NCBI GenBank assembly: GCA_021397835.1
Contig: JAJFZO010000645.1
Span: forward strand, 1,922,001 to 1,986,000
DNA from: Moringa oleifera
Lineage: Eukaryota; Streptophyta; Magnoliopsida; Brassicales; Moringaceae
DNA length: 64,000 nt
Direction of reading: 5' to 3'
Both the position numbers and the translations under genes were made by a program. Positions 30,434 through 40,583 of the stretch are shown one piece after another; position 1 is the first letter of the stretch; every line of letters starts with the position of its first letter. The notes beneath the pieces are model-generated. The model was not told the DNA's origin, did not search any database, and worked only from the letters and a program-made list of their open reading frames with translations.

Positions 30434-30777
30434 AGATAGAATATCCAAGTGTATAAGCTAGTAAGTTTTTCTTTTCTTGGAAAAGATGGTGGCTGTTTAG
30501 TCTTTTTTTAAGGCCATTTGTGATGTATTTATATGTAGTGTAAAGACTACAAGTGTCTTAAACTATGTATAACATTCACTTGACTTTGTATTTACAATTC
30601 TCAAAGTAATCAAGTGACATCTTTATTTGTTGGGCTTGTATCAAGTGCATTGTGTTCTTCCAGTGTAATTGGGCCTTGTCATAGTGTGGATTCCTTGTCA
30701 TGGGCTTGAGTTTGTTTTATAAACCTAAGCCCATTTCTTAACAACACATGGTGGTTGATTGGAGCCTATATTCTTAA
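30434..30777 (-). repeat. Upper LTR (5' LTR) of the copia element
   Basis: Diverged partner of the lower LTR, adjacent to the primer-binding site. The outer end has lost the CA (reads ATTCTTAA instead of ATCCAACA). Divergence between the two LTRs is clearly visible, so insertion is old. Confidence 0.83.
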
Positions 30778-30934
30778 TAGGTAAATATGAATATTGCATG
30801 GGTTATTCAATGAAATCAAGATGTGGTTGATAGTCTTTTTCTCAATTTTTTTCATTTATTTATATTTTTTTATAGTTTTTGGAGTTGATACTCGTTCGAA
30901 GAGTATGTTGATCTTACTTTTGTTGTAAGAGTTG

Positions 30935-32400
30935 CATATCATTGGTGCTTTCATTGAGAGTTTTTCATGGCAGATTTGGATGTGTTAGCAGTTGTAAAAG
31001 CATTGCAAGTTCAATTTGAATCTTTATCCATTAGATATTGCAATAATTGATGACTCGATGTATGCTAGTTTTAGGGATCTATGTTTTTAGATTTTTAGTG
31101 TCCTTGAATTTTTAATTCGTTTTTTAGGCCTTTTTACTAAACACTTTTTGAAAGAATTCTGAGAGCTCTAGCCTTTTTATGATATTTCGTTCTATAAAAC
31201 TAGAGGTTTCAAAATTTGATGATTTTGACCCATACAGACAAGTGTTCCACATCAACGTGTTTTTTTAATTTCCATGGTATTTTGAATCACTTACGCCTTC
31301 AAATTCTGTCATTTCACATGGAAGGCTAAGTTGCAACTTGGTATTCATTAGAAGCTGCTCATCTGGCCCTGACTTTCCCCTACTGTGCACTAGGAAAACG
31401 CTGACGCGACGGGAAAGCAGCCAAACGGATGAAGGGGCTATTGTCACTATATAACGAACGAAAAGACGAATGTTAGGAAGTTAAATAAAGGAGGAGAAAA
31501 CGAAAAACTAATAAAAAAAAGCAAAATGATGAGCTTTAATAAAGACCGATTCGAAAGCTCGGGATTCGCGCCATAATATAAGTACTCTTTCAGTCAAGTA
31601 ATACCCCTTAGCCTTTATTATAGTATAGCTGAGTAGCTAAGAGCTTTTGGTAATTTAAAAACGTAGGGATCATGCTCAATAGAACCATACTTTGCTATGT
31701 TAATATGAGAGAGAAAGAAAGAGGGCTAACAATTTGTTAACTACTTGGAACAGTTTCTTACTATTTAAAGCATTGATTTAGTGCATCTATATATGAGGAC
31801 CATCAAGGTAATCTTTGAAAATTAACTCAAATTAACATTGTTGTGGAATTTCAATCGATTTTTGAGGATTTGATGAATAAGGTCACTAGAATTTCTAAAC
31901 CATTATTGATTAGTTTTTTCATTATTGGGTTACGCTTTGATATTCGTTGGGAGTTGGTCTTCTCATGTGCCACCTCCATGATGAAAGGTTTCTCTTGTAT
32001 GATCTTACGAGACTCAAATTAATAAAGCCAAGTCAAGTAATCATCCTTAGCTAAGATTGATCCTTTCTTTGACCCCAACACTTTTTAATCAATTCTTTAG
32101 CAAACCTGTGCCCTTTTACACCATAATTCCCTTAAATTAGCCACTAACAACTTGATTCTTATTGTTCTTCTCTAACCTCCAAAATAACCCTCATTATCAC
32201 CCATTTTGTCCATGCCAACTTTACCCATTCGTTGCCTTACTTCTGTTGAGTTACAAGAAAAACGAGAGAAAAGATTATGTTATAACTGTGACAAAAAATA
32301 TAGCTTAAACTATCATGGTTGCAACAAGTTTCTCCTTCTTTGGATAAAGCATGGGCATGTCTAATTGTACAATGAGATTTTTTCTTGAAGCACAACTTTC
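30935..32400 (+). mobile_element. Ty3/gypsy 5' fragment (gag remnant)
   Basis: ATTGGTGCTTTCATTGAGAG at about 30938-30957 followed by an ATG (30968) resembles the start of the internal region in some plant gypsy elements. Broken plus-strand frames at 31840-32350 then give LTQIN, EFQSIFEDLMNKVTRI, FFIIGLRFDIRWELV and a zinc-knuckle region VELQEKREKRLCYNCDKKYS, the order of a gypsy gag. No reverse transcriptase is recognisable after it and no LTR pair was found. Interrupted at about 31.26-31.68 kb by unlike sequence. Confidence 0.68.
31260..31690. other. Unlike-composition island inside the gypsy gag remnant; organelle DNA candidate
   Basis: This stretch is markedly richer in GC and CG dinucleotides than its surroundings (for example CGCTGACGCGACGGGAAAG and GAAAGCTCGGGATTCGCGCC). 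It does not continue the gag frames on either side. The style recalls plant mitochondrial intergenic DNA, so a nuclear copy of organelle DNA is possible. I cannot name a gene in it. Confidence 0.35.
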
Positions 32401-33260
32401 TCTTATGAAAAAAAGTGGTTGTAGAGATTTTTGTTTTTCACCCCATCTTATCTTTAGGAGTCTCAATTAAAATAGAATATTATATTTAAGAATTATTATA
32501 TAAAGAGAAAGTGTTTTCCTACAAAGAGAGTATTCACATTTTATTTTTTTATCCTTTTATTTTCTTAGGGCTAAATATTTTTTAGTTAAAAGATAAATAA
32601 GAATTTGGTTCTTCAAAAATTGTGAGATCTAACTAATTTTATTAGTTTTTTATTTTTTTTAATTACTTATATATCTTCTACACTTATTAAAAATGATTAT
32701 TTTGATTGATTGCAACAAAAATGACAATTTGTTCGATCATCAAGATAATAAGTTATTAATTAAAATTTTAAATTCATAATTGTTAGTGTGATAATATTAG
32801 TGATAGACAATATAATTGATTACAAAGATGGTTTTCAATTTATATTTTGAAGATATATTATCCGGTTTAAATATAAACTTATTGTTTGTTAGTTGGTTAA
32901 GATTGGTGATCTCTCTAATTTTTGATACTGTTCGTAAATTAATCATAAGATTATATCTAAGGTTATTTACTGATAAAAAATAATCAAAAATTACATCCTA
33001 GTTATCGAAAAGGTAAAAAGAGATGAATTGTTAGATAAAGATTAATAAATTTTTATTTTTGTATAAATAAACAATTCATAAACTAACATTGAAATTATTC
33101 TTTTGATGGGATGCTCTGTTATATTGATTTTTTTTCAACTAGATCTTGTTATTATTAATTTTTAATTAATTTTATTTTATGTATTTTTAATTGTGAAAAC
33201 CCTTACTTTTTTGTTTTACTTGTTTTAATTTATAAGAAAATAAATCTAACTATTTTTTGT

Positions 33261-33420
33261 CACTACAAGAAAATAAGATTTTTTTTTATGGTTAAAAAAA
33301 AAACTTTCTTTTACGGTTTTAAAAGTATGAAGAATAAGGGTGTCAAAAAAAAAAAAAAGGATCCATTTTCTTCACAGTTCAATAAAGACTTTCTTTACGA
33401 TTGTAAAACTGTGAAGAAAA
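33261..33420 (+). mobile_element. Isolated CACTA-type terminus
   Basis: CACTACAAGAAAATAAG at 33261 matches the common terminal inverted repeat of plant CACTA elements. It is followed by repeated near-terminal motifs (TTTACGGTTTTAAAA, TTTACGATTGTAAAA, CTGTGAAGAA). No matching far end (CTTGTAGTG facing it) was found, so it is probably a fragment or a decayed non-autonomous copy. Confidence 0.5.
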
Positions 33421-33765
33421 ACTTAATAAAATAATAATTTTTTAAAAATATTAAAAATATATTATAATTAAAATAAAAATAATATTGACTCATAAATAAT
33501 AATTTAGTAATTATAAAATAATAATTATATAATTAAAAAATAATATTTTTTAAATAAAAATATAAAAATAAAAATTTGTTAATTACAATTAATATAAATA
33601 AACCAAAATCAAAATGTACATCAAATTTTTATTTAATGCACCAAATTTATCAAACTTACAAACTAACATATTAGTAAATTAACGTAAATCATATAGTAAA
33701 TCCATCTATTCCATAAAGACACCCATATACGCATAAACCAACAAAACCATCACATTGATATATAC

Positions 33766-33771
<6 letters not shown>

Positions 33772-33798
<27 letters not shown>
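33772..33798. repeat. (TA)n microsatellite
   Basis: An uninterrupted TA dinucleotide run of about 27 bp. Confidence 0.95.
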
Positions 33799-34483
33799 AG
33801 TAGCTTTCAACTAAATTTTGTGCACTTTTTGATCAGTTATCTTACTTAGAAAAACACCAAAAAATAAATAGTAAAATTAATCAACCATTAATTTTTAATA
33901 TACGTATATTTTACTTTTCAGCTTGAAAGTAATTTAAATGGATAATTAATAAATTATACACAAAAATAACCTTATCCAAATAAATTTATGATGTAAATAA
34001 ACAAAATAAAAAAAATTTAAATTTTTACAAAAAAAAGATAATATACCCATAATATAGATATTTTATTAAAAAAAAGTCATTCACTTACTTATCACGCAAC
34101 ACACATTTTATTTTAATTTTTTTTCCAAGAATCTTAACAATTTTTTTAGAAAGTGAAAAAAGTCATTTTTTTGTAATTTTTTAATTGTTAATTTTCTAAA
34201 TAATATTTTTTAAAATCTTGAATAATTAAATATTAATTATCATTTTTTAGTAATATGGGAATTTGGTTCATCTACATTATTATTTTATTTAATTTTTAAA
34301 TAATAATTTAATTTATTAGTTTGTTAACCCCAAATGACCCCGCAAAAAGAGCTTTAGGGATCCATAGAACTTGCCTTGGGTCACGCCCTAATCCACCGAA
34401 CGCAGCCAATCTCGACCAACATCGGATCAAGGTCTAGACAAATAAGACAGCAGCAATAAAAGAGAGCTGTCTCGACCCCGACG

Positions 34484-34882
34484 TTGGCTCCTCCATCGGC
34501 CAAACAAACGAAACCTTCTGCATCTCCAACCCGGCTTCAACTGGCTCCACTAAAAACTGCTTTTATGACTGATCAAGCCTCGAGCCAATCACAAGATCGA
34601 GGCACCATTGATGCTTTGGCCAAGCCAATGGCTCTCATGCCTCCAGTTTGCAAGGAAGATCGCTTTGTTCCAGACCGGAATATTGGAGTGGACCATCGCT
34701 TGGATTCTTCAACAAAAGTTTATGAGTTTGTGAGTAAATCCATTTTGCCACCTGACAAGGAGAGATTCCTCACGAAGAAGAATGAGGACCTCTTAAGTGT
34801 TTTGTCCATGTGCCTGAATGAGGTAAGGCCTCGACCTCACTCCATGCACAAGCTCGGAGTCGACCCCAACATAAAATTATAG
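34484..34882 (+). pseudogene. Unrecognised open frame in a GC-richer island
   Basis: This 132-codon open stretch (the next ATG is at codon 28) lies in an island of normal composition (34330-34890) between two AT-rich regions. The predicted protein is rich in Ser, Pro and Lys at the start and then has KVYEFVSKSILPPDKERFL and TKKNEDLLSVL, which look like a real helical protein. I do not recognise the family. It resembles uncharacterised gag-like frames of plant retroelements, but that is a guess. A splice donor (GAG|GTAAGG near 34821) may end a coding exon. Confidence 0.35.
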
Positions 34883-34899
34883 GGTATAAAGGCATTTTT

Positions 34900-35870
34900 T
34901 TTGTAGAAGGAAAAGTGATATTCATATGGTGTTCCTTTGTTATGATGCTAAGCTCTTTGGTGGTTGCATAAATTGTTTATTTAATTTCTTTTTAATATTA
35001 TCCTAAAATTGGAAGAAATAATTTTGTTCAACGTAAATTCATTATGATTATGAAAGATCAAGCTTCAGTATAATATATACTTGGAGGACAAAAAATAATT
35101 TATCAGGGGTTTCAGGTACATATGGTACAGGTTCGATCTGTTTGCAATTTAATTTATTTATAGCATTAGTCTGCTTATTTTATGTGGGCAACAACCATAC
35201 AACTAGAATTTATATGGACCAAACGGACACCCACAATGTCAATATAGAACCACTTGCAATTATCAAATCATATCTTAAATGAATTAAAATGATATAACGT
35301 TAAATGCGCCATTATATTTTAAATTGAGAAATAGATGTTGATGATCCCCTGAGGAAGCATTTCAGATGATGAAATAAATAAGATGCCCTAACTTATAATA
35401 TTGGTCTATCCAAACAACTCCATTATTGTCTATTATATAGCTTTTTCCATATTGGACATGATCATCAATTTTTTGTTTCTAGATCTTGCACTTGAATATT
35501 CTACTGATTGATCATGATTCTTGATTAGGCTGCGCTAATCATTGGAAAGTTGAAAAAATAATTAATTCATAGCTTGAGATGCCTTTGACGTGGTTAGCAA
35601 GAAATACCCTTATAGAACACCGGATGAATTAGAACCATAATTAATTGGGATCATAATTTTTACTGACGTAATTTTTATTGATTTTTTTAAAAATTATTAA
35701 ACAAATATGAAGATTGGAGAATAGAAAACTAACATTACTGTACACTCTTATCAAATAAAGCTCAACTTGGACGGAAGATACATAAAACGTTTGCGTTTTG
35801 TTCTTCTCTTCTTGTTTTTACACATAAAAATTCACATCACACGATTTTTAATTACGACAGATTAAGGCTC
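34900..35870. other. Spacer before the IP5P gene
   Basis: About 970 bp of moderately AT-rich sequence with no supported gene. The last part should be the 3' UTR of the minus-strand 5-phosphatase gene. Confidence 0.5.
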
Positions 35871-35871
35871 C

Positions 35872-38721
35872 TTAAATATGGAAGCTTGATCTACCTTTGT
35901 ACAGAAAATCATCAGCTGAGGATATCTCAAACTGGTTTGTCACTCGTTCCAACCTGTCCGATAAAAAGAAGCTTTGAAATCCTTTAAGTGTATGAGAAAT
36001 TGCTACTTCTGCACTAAATATTGCCTTGACAGGTCTGTGATCAGACAACTTTGATTCACCTCTAGTGTATAAATGTTGCTTTAATCCCTTCCCATGCCAA
36101 ATTATCCTGTCACACCTGAATAGACGCATTTAATTTCTCGTGAGAGGGTGATCAACATTAAAATCTAACATGACTTAAACATGATGTTGTAAGATAAGAA
36201 TACGTGACTGGAATTCTTGATTTGAGCTCAAATAATGAAAATTATATAAATCATGTGGCATATGTTACCATGCTGGAGCACGCTTCTTTTCACTTTTCTT
36301 GCCTTGTGGACATCCGAAATATACGTCAGAGTTGGGACAATATTTGTAAGTTGGTGCGAAATTGATAGCTCCTTCATGCCAACGTTCGAATAATTGGCCG
36401 TTCGTGAGCTCCATCCTTAGCTTCATTTCCAGGAAAAGTTAAGTGTCAATTAACTTTAGAATTAGAGAAGTAAATTAACAAATAGAAAACAATTTGGAAG
36501 AAAATTAATTGGTTGTTTAGGTATACCTGATCATTTTCTAGTAAGGTATGCCATTCTCCTCTATCCACCAATCGCCGGGTTGTTGTTTCTTCTAGGGAAA
36601 TTCTATAATTCAAATCTCCGAGTAGAATCACCCGACTGCACTAAAAAAGACATAAATTACCTAATGTCACCGAGATTTAATGAAATTAATTCAACTAATT
36701 ACTTGTCATGGGCTTAAAGTAGTTTTATTTGATTTGATTAAGAAGTCAACTAGGTTGAAGAAATGGATTTTTTAAAGCAGAAGACGGTTTAAGCAATATA
36801 GTAATCATCCCATTCTGGTGGTTGATACACTTAATCAGTTAACTAAGCTAATGGTATATATTAAAATTACTTCACCGACTACCCAAGATATCTAATGTAT
36901 ATTTTCAGAAGCTCAAGTGAATCGGGACAACCTTAACGATAATGACTTTCAGGGTTTTAATTTATTGGTTAATTCATGTCTTATTTTCCCTAAATCTTTA
37001 GTGAAATTGAGGAATTTTCATTATAAAGATACATGCATGCAAAACGAGGTAGCTAGCTTGGAGTCTCTTGATTAAAATTTGACATACTCATGATCAAGAA
37101 TCTTTCGTGGCAAATCAAGCAAACGGCCTCTAGGGAAGCTTGATCGTGACAAAATTTCAGAGACGTTGGCGTTTCTGTGTTTCTCATCGCCTTCTCTACC
37201 CCCGGAAGCTAGATGACTGCAAACAAAGCAGAAGCTTGTTTCATGTAACTGAAACCTAACTGAGACCGAACCCTGCAAACCAGATGTTTGGAGAGAGGAA
37301 AACAAAAATAAGGTTAAATTTCAAGAAGACATTCATTTTATGCATAGTTGCCTATGCCTTTTTCATGTTGCCAATCTATAATGTCAACAATGAACAAAAC
37401 TGAAAACCTCAGGTTATAAAAAAGTTCCATGAGACTAAGTTGTTGATGCTCAAAATTATTGATTCAGAAATTCATAGCCTCACAAGGTTGTATTATGATC
37501 GTAATCACCACTGTAGAAACAATACTTCCTGAAATTAGAATGTATCTGAACTTATATTACATTCAGTTAGCAAGTGTATTCTCGATCCTAACATAGGTAA
37601 ATTAATGAAGTAAATTGTGAACATTACCTTGTTGCCTAGACAGCCCATAATGCCACAGCCGATACATGAGACACTGGGATGACGGATATAGGGTCGAAGA
37701 TCACTTCGAACCCAGACAGATATCAAGATTCCAACCATCTGCTTGCTTATGATGCACCGGAAGTCCTGAGGAATCTCACTGCTTTCAGTGGAATTTCCCA
37801 GTTTAATAGAAGAAAAATCTTCCATATTATTCTCGCTAACTGGTTTATCATTGCGTTTCTTTTCACCGAAGTGCATTTTCTTGTTCAAAGCTTCTCTAAT
37901 CAAGGAATTCCATTTCATGGAGACCTTACTGTTCTCAGATCCTAAAACATTGGATGCTCTAAGAGGCACGATTTCTTGGAACCTGATGAAACATGAGTTA
38001 TGAACACCCACTTAAAATTAATAATGGTGCATATTTACTGTTTGAGTTACGTTGTGTATATTAGACCTAATTGGAATAATTTTTGACCTACTACGAGTTT
38101 TGCATTTACCCAATAACATAGATGTCGCAGGAGGTGCTGCCAGTATCCAGCAAATTCTCCATATCCAGATCTTCATTTGGTGCAATTCCACCCACGTTCC
38201 ACGTACTAACAAAAACCCTTTAGGAAAGAAAAAGAAACAAAGAAAAGAAAACCATAAACTAGAAGAACTGATAAACCTTGGTGCTTATGCAATTGAAGAG
38301 AAAAATAATGTGTTTGAAGAGAGAATAACATTAATGAATTAATTGGGTATTGCTTACTTGTAGTTGTGTTTCTCCTTTCGATGATTAATGAAGATGGTCC
38401 TGGGGCTCGAAGATGGTGGATCTAGTGTTGAAACTTCTAGCAAACTTTCTTCGTTGCTTGGAAAATCAGCAACAAAGTTATTGCTTCCCAATCTCTTTCT
38501 GAGGATCTTGTTAGCCACCAGTCTAGGCCACATGACCTGAAAACAATAAACACCACAAGGTTTCAACACAAACATTATCTTCAAGGAAAATCGTTAAGGA
38601 GATAGCAGTCAGAACTGTAAAATGTCATGAGAGAGACAGAGAGAGAAAGGAGAAGGAAGAAGAAGAAGAAGAAGAAGAAGAAGAAGAAGAAAAAGCTCAC
38701 TTGTCCCTGGTTTCCTGGCAT
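35872..38721 (-). CDS. IP5P: Inositol polyphosphate 5-phosphatase (IP5P9-like)
   Basis: Eight minus-strand exons: 38721-38701, 38536-38358, 38217-38110, 37982-37628, 37272-37088, 36635-36527, 36420-36269 and 36115-35872. They encode 450 residues in a continuous frame with GT-AG borders. Catalytic landmarks of the family are all present: STWNVGG (about 70-76), FQEIVPL, CVGCGIMG-like and CSHLASG blocks, GDLNYRIS (about 289-296), PAWCDRIIW (about 368-376) and SDHRPV (394-399). The enzyme removes the 5-phosphate from inositol phosphates or phosphoinositides, shaping membrane signalling. The N-terminal block WPRLVANKILRKRLGSNNF recalls Arabidopsis IP5P9 more than other members; that assignment is from memory. 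The first exon is only seven codons (MPGNQGQ) and is followed by an intron that opens almost directly into a GAA/TTC microsatellite; translation could alternatively begin at the Met two codons into exon 2. The gene looks intact. Confidence 0.92.
38656..38692. repeat. (GAA)n microsatellite in IP5P intron 1
   Basis: About twelve GAA/AAG triplets on the plus strand (TTC on the gene strand), starting roughly 9 nt inside the intron from the 5' splice site at 38700. Confidence 0.93.
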
Positions 38722-38879
38722 GGTGACAGAGGGAGGGAAGAAGAGGGAGAGGGACAATATAGTTGAAGATGAAGAAGAGAATAAGAGGAGAAGAGGGTAC
38801 ACAAAGAATGCCAAAACAGACAAAAGGAAATGGCAGAGATCATGCTGAGTAGTAGAAGAGAGAGACCTCTGCAAGTTGG

Positions 38880-40538
38880 GAGGGAAGGAGCTCTTTAACA
38901 GTGACGTGCTGATGATGCATCCATTTCTAAATTACTTCAGACATATTTATAAGCTCTATCCTTCTTCTCTTCTAACCAAAAACCGAACATAGAGAAAATT
39001 GAGAAGAGAGAGAAGGAAACATGGGCGTGTTTGAAGGGCTAAACTTTAGTGTTTGTTGGGCTGACAAGAAGGGTATATCTTATATTCTTGCAGATTTGTT
39101 TAATCTGGTGCGTGGTGCAAGTGGGAGAGGGGTCCATTATAAAATTATATGCAAATTGGAAAAACAGTCCAAGTCTGAGCAGTGGCTGCTCCTCCTACTA
39201 CAGCAAACCATGCTTCTGTCGATATGGCAACAGGTTATTGGCTATGCATTACTTTTTTCTGGCCATCATTGTTCATAAGGGTACTTACCATCCTTTTCTC
39301 CAATCATGGATTCACTGCAATTGGTAATCCATTTTTCTCTTTTAGGCAAATTTCTGGCCAGCCAATCAGTACTTGCTGTTAATGGATCAACAAAGGTATA
39401 CCAATGAACTTGCTCTTTGGTGGCACGTACATCTTTCAGAATAGACAAAGCATCAGCTTCTAGCTAGGGGCAGCAAACATGCTTAGTTGTTTTTGAAACT
39501 GATATTCATGAACAGCTTGTACTGGATATATAATGTTCATTCAGGCAAAACTTTTCTGGGTATATGGAATCTTTCTTTCTTATTCATTTGGTTTTACAAT
39601 TGGGAGTTGCCTCCTTGTTTGCTCTAAGGAAAACTAAAAGAAAATGAAGGAAAAATCTTGAAAATTCAAACAGAAGAGGAGATATCAATATCGATCAAGA
39701 GAGTTATATATAAACCACTAATTAATGGATGTGTTGGGTTGTCAGAGAGAAGACTCATATTTGCCGGAAAATATTTAATGTTCATATACATTGAATTAAA
39801 AACCAAGATTAAACAATGTTGGGTGTAATTCTGTCGTGTCATGGATATGATTAAAAAGAGCTTATGACCTTGGAATAGTATCTAACCTAACCTTTGAAAA
39901 AGTTTCTTTTTTTCTTTTAAAAAAATACCAAGTGTGGGTTGATGATCCACAATCACAGTACCATACATATCCTCATGTATCCTATACAAAAATGTAGAGT
40001 ATATACATAGTCATATAGACTATCATATTCTATTACTCTTTTATAATATGCACTACGATTTTTATATTATGATATCTTAGGCTAAAATGTTTATAAATCT
40101 TGCAAATTGGTTGGTTTTGATAGAGGGACCAATTTAGATGGTGACCCTTGGCATTGTTAATGGAGCTGTTCCCTCTCCCTCGCCTACGTGAATACGCATC
40201 AAATTAACAATGCTTGTTTTCTATAGGTTATGAGATTTAAATATGATTGTTTTCTTGTTTGTTTCCTTCTAGTTGTAAAGAAAATCAAGACAAGATTCAT
40301 GACTTCGAATAATTAATAAAATTTCTGCCAATCACTTAGCGAGCTAATGAACAAATTGATGATCGCTAACATGAGGTTGGCTTACGATTAGCTCCAATCA
40401 CTTTAGACTTGCAAGTTTGGTTAATAGCAGCGTCTTGGCTTCCCAAGCTTAGAACTTGTTCACATATTTGGCTATATGCATGGTTATGCTTTCCTGATTA
40501 GAGGGTACTCGGCAGATAAAAGATTTAGAAACTATGAA

Positions 40539-40540
<2 letters not shown>
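38880..40540. other. IP5P upstream region and spacer
   Basis: Upstream of the minus-strand 5-phosphatase. The 38.9-39.0 kb part is probably 5' UTR and promoter. A small open stretch at 39266-39448 on the minus strand (SILKDVRATKEQVHWYTF) has natural-looking composition but I cannot assign it. The rest shows no gene. Confidence 0.45.

Positions 40541-40577
<37 letters not shown>
40541..40577. repeat. (AT)n microsatellite
   Basis: An uninterrupted AT dinucleotide run of about 37 bp. Confidence 0.95.

Positions 40578-40583
<6 letters not shown>

Larger units (their letters stand above)
25759..30777 (-). mobile_element. Ty1/copia LTR retrotransposon, degenerate
   Basis: Two similar terminal repeats of about 345-360 bp bound a 4.3-kb interior. 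On the minus strand the upper LTR is the 5' LTR. It is followed by a primer-binding site TGGTATTAGAGCC (complement of 30421-30433), close to the initiator-Met tRNA complement. Just before the lower LTR is a purine tract GAGGAGGAA (complement of 26121-26129). Interior pieces in order: a gag-like UBN2 stretch (30030-29785), a protease or pre-integrase stretch with SDWYTNNGASNYVT (29452-29108), decayed integrase and reverse transcriptase, and an RNase H end reading NPMYYAQTKHIEVNIHFVKD near 26330-26260. That domain order with integrase before reverse transcriptase is copia-like. Frames are broken throughout. No target duplication is evident. Confidence 0.88.
32450..34330. other. AT-rich spacer with a (TA)n tract
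   Basis: About 1.9 kb of very AT-rich sequence with no coding signal. It includes a CACTA-type terminus at 33261 and a (TA)n microsatellite at 33772-33798. Confidence 0.5.

Noticed and set aside
25754..30782. Five-base target duplication of the copia element
   Set aside because: The bases left (ATACG) and right (TAGGT) do not match; the right LTR edge is worn, so none can be claimed.
37679..38342. Plus-strand frames over IP5P exons
   Set aside because: Antisense shadows of the minus-strand gene.
38581..38874. Poly-Phe and poly-Lys frames at the GAA repeat
   Set aside because: Artefacts of translating the microsatellite.
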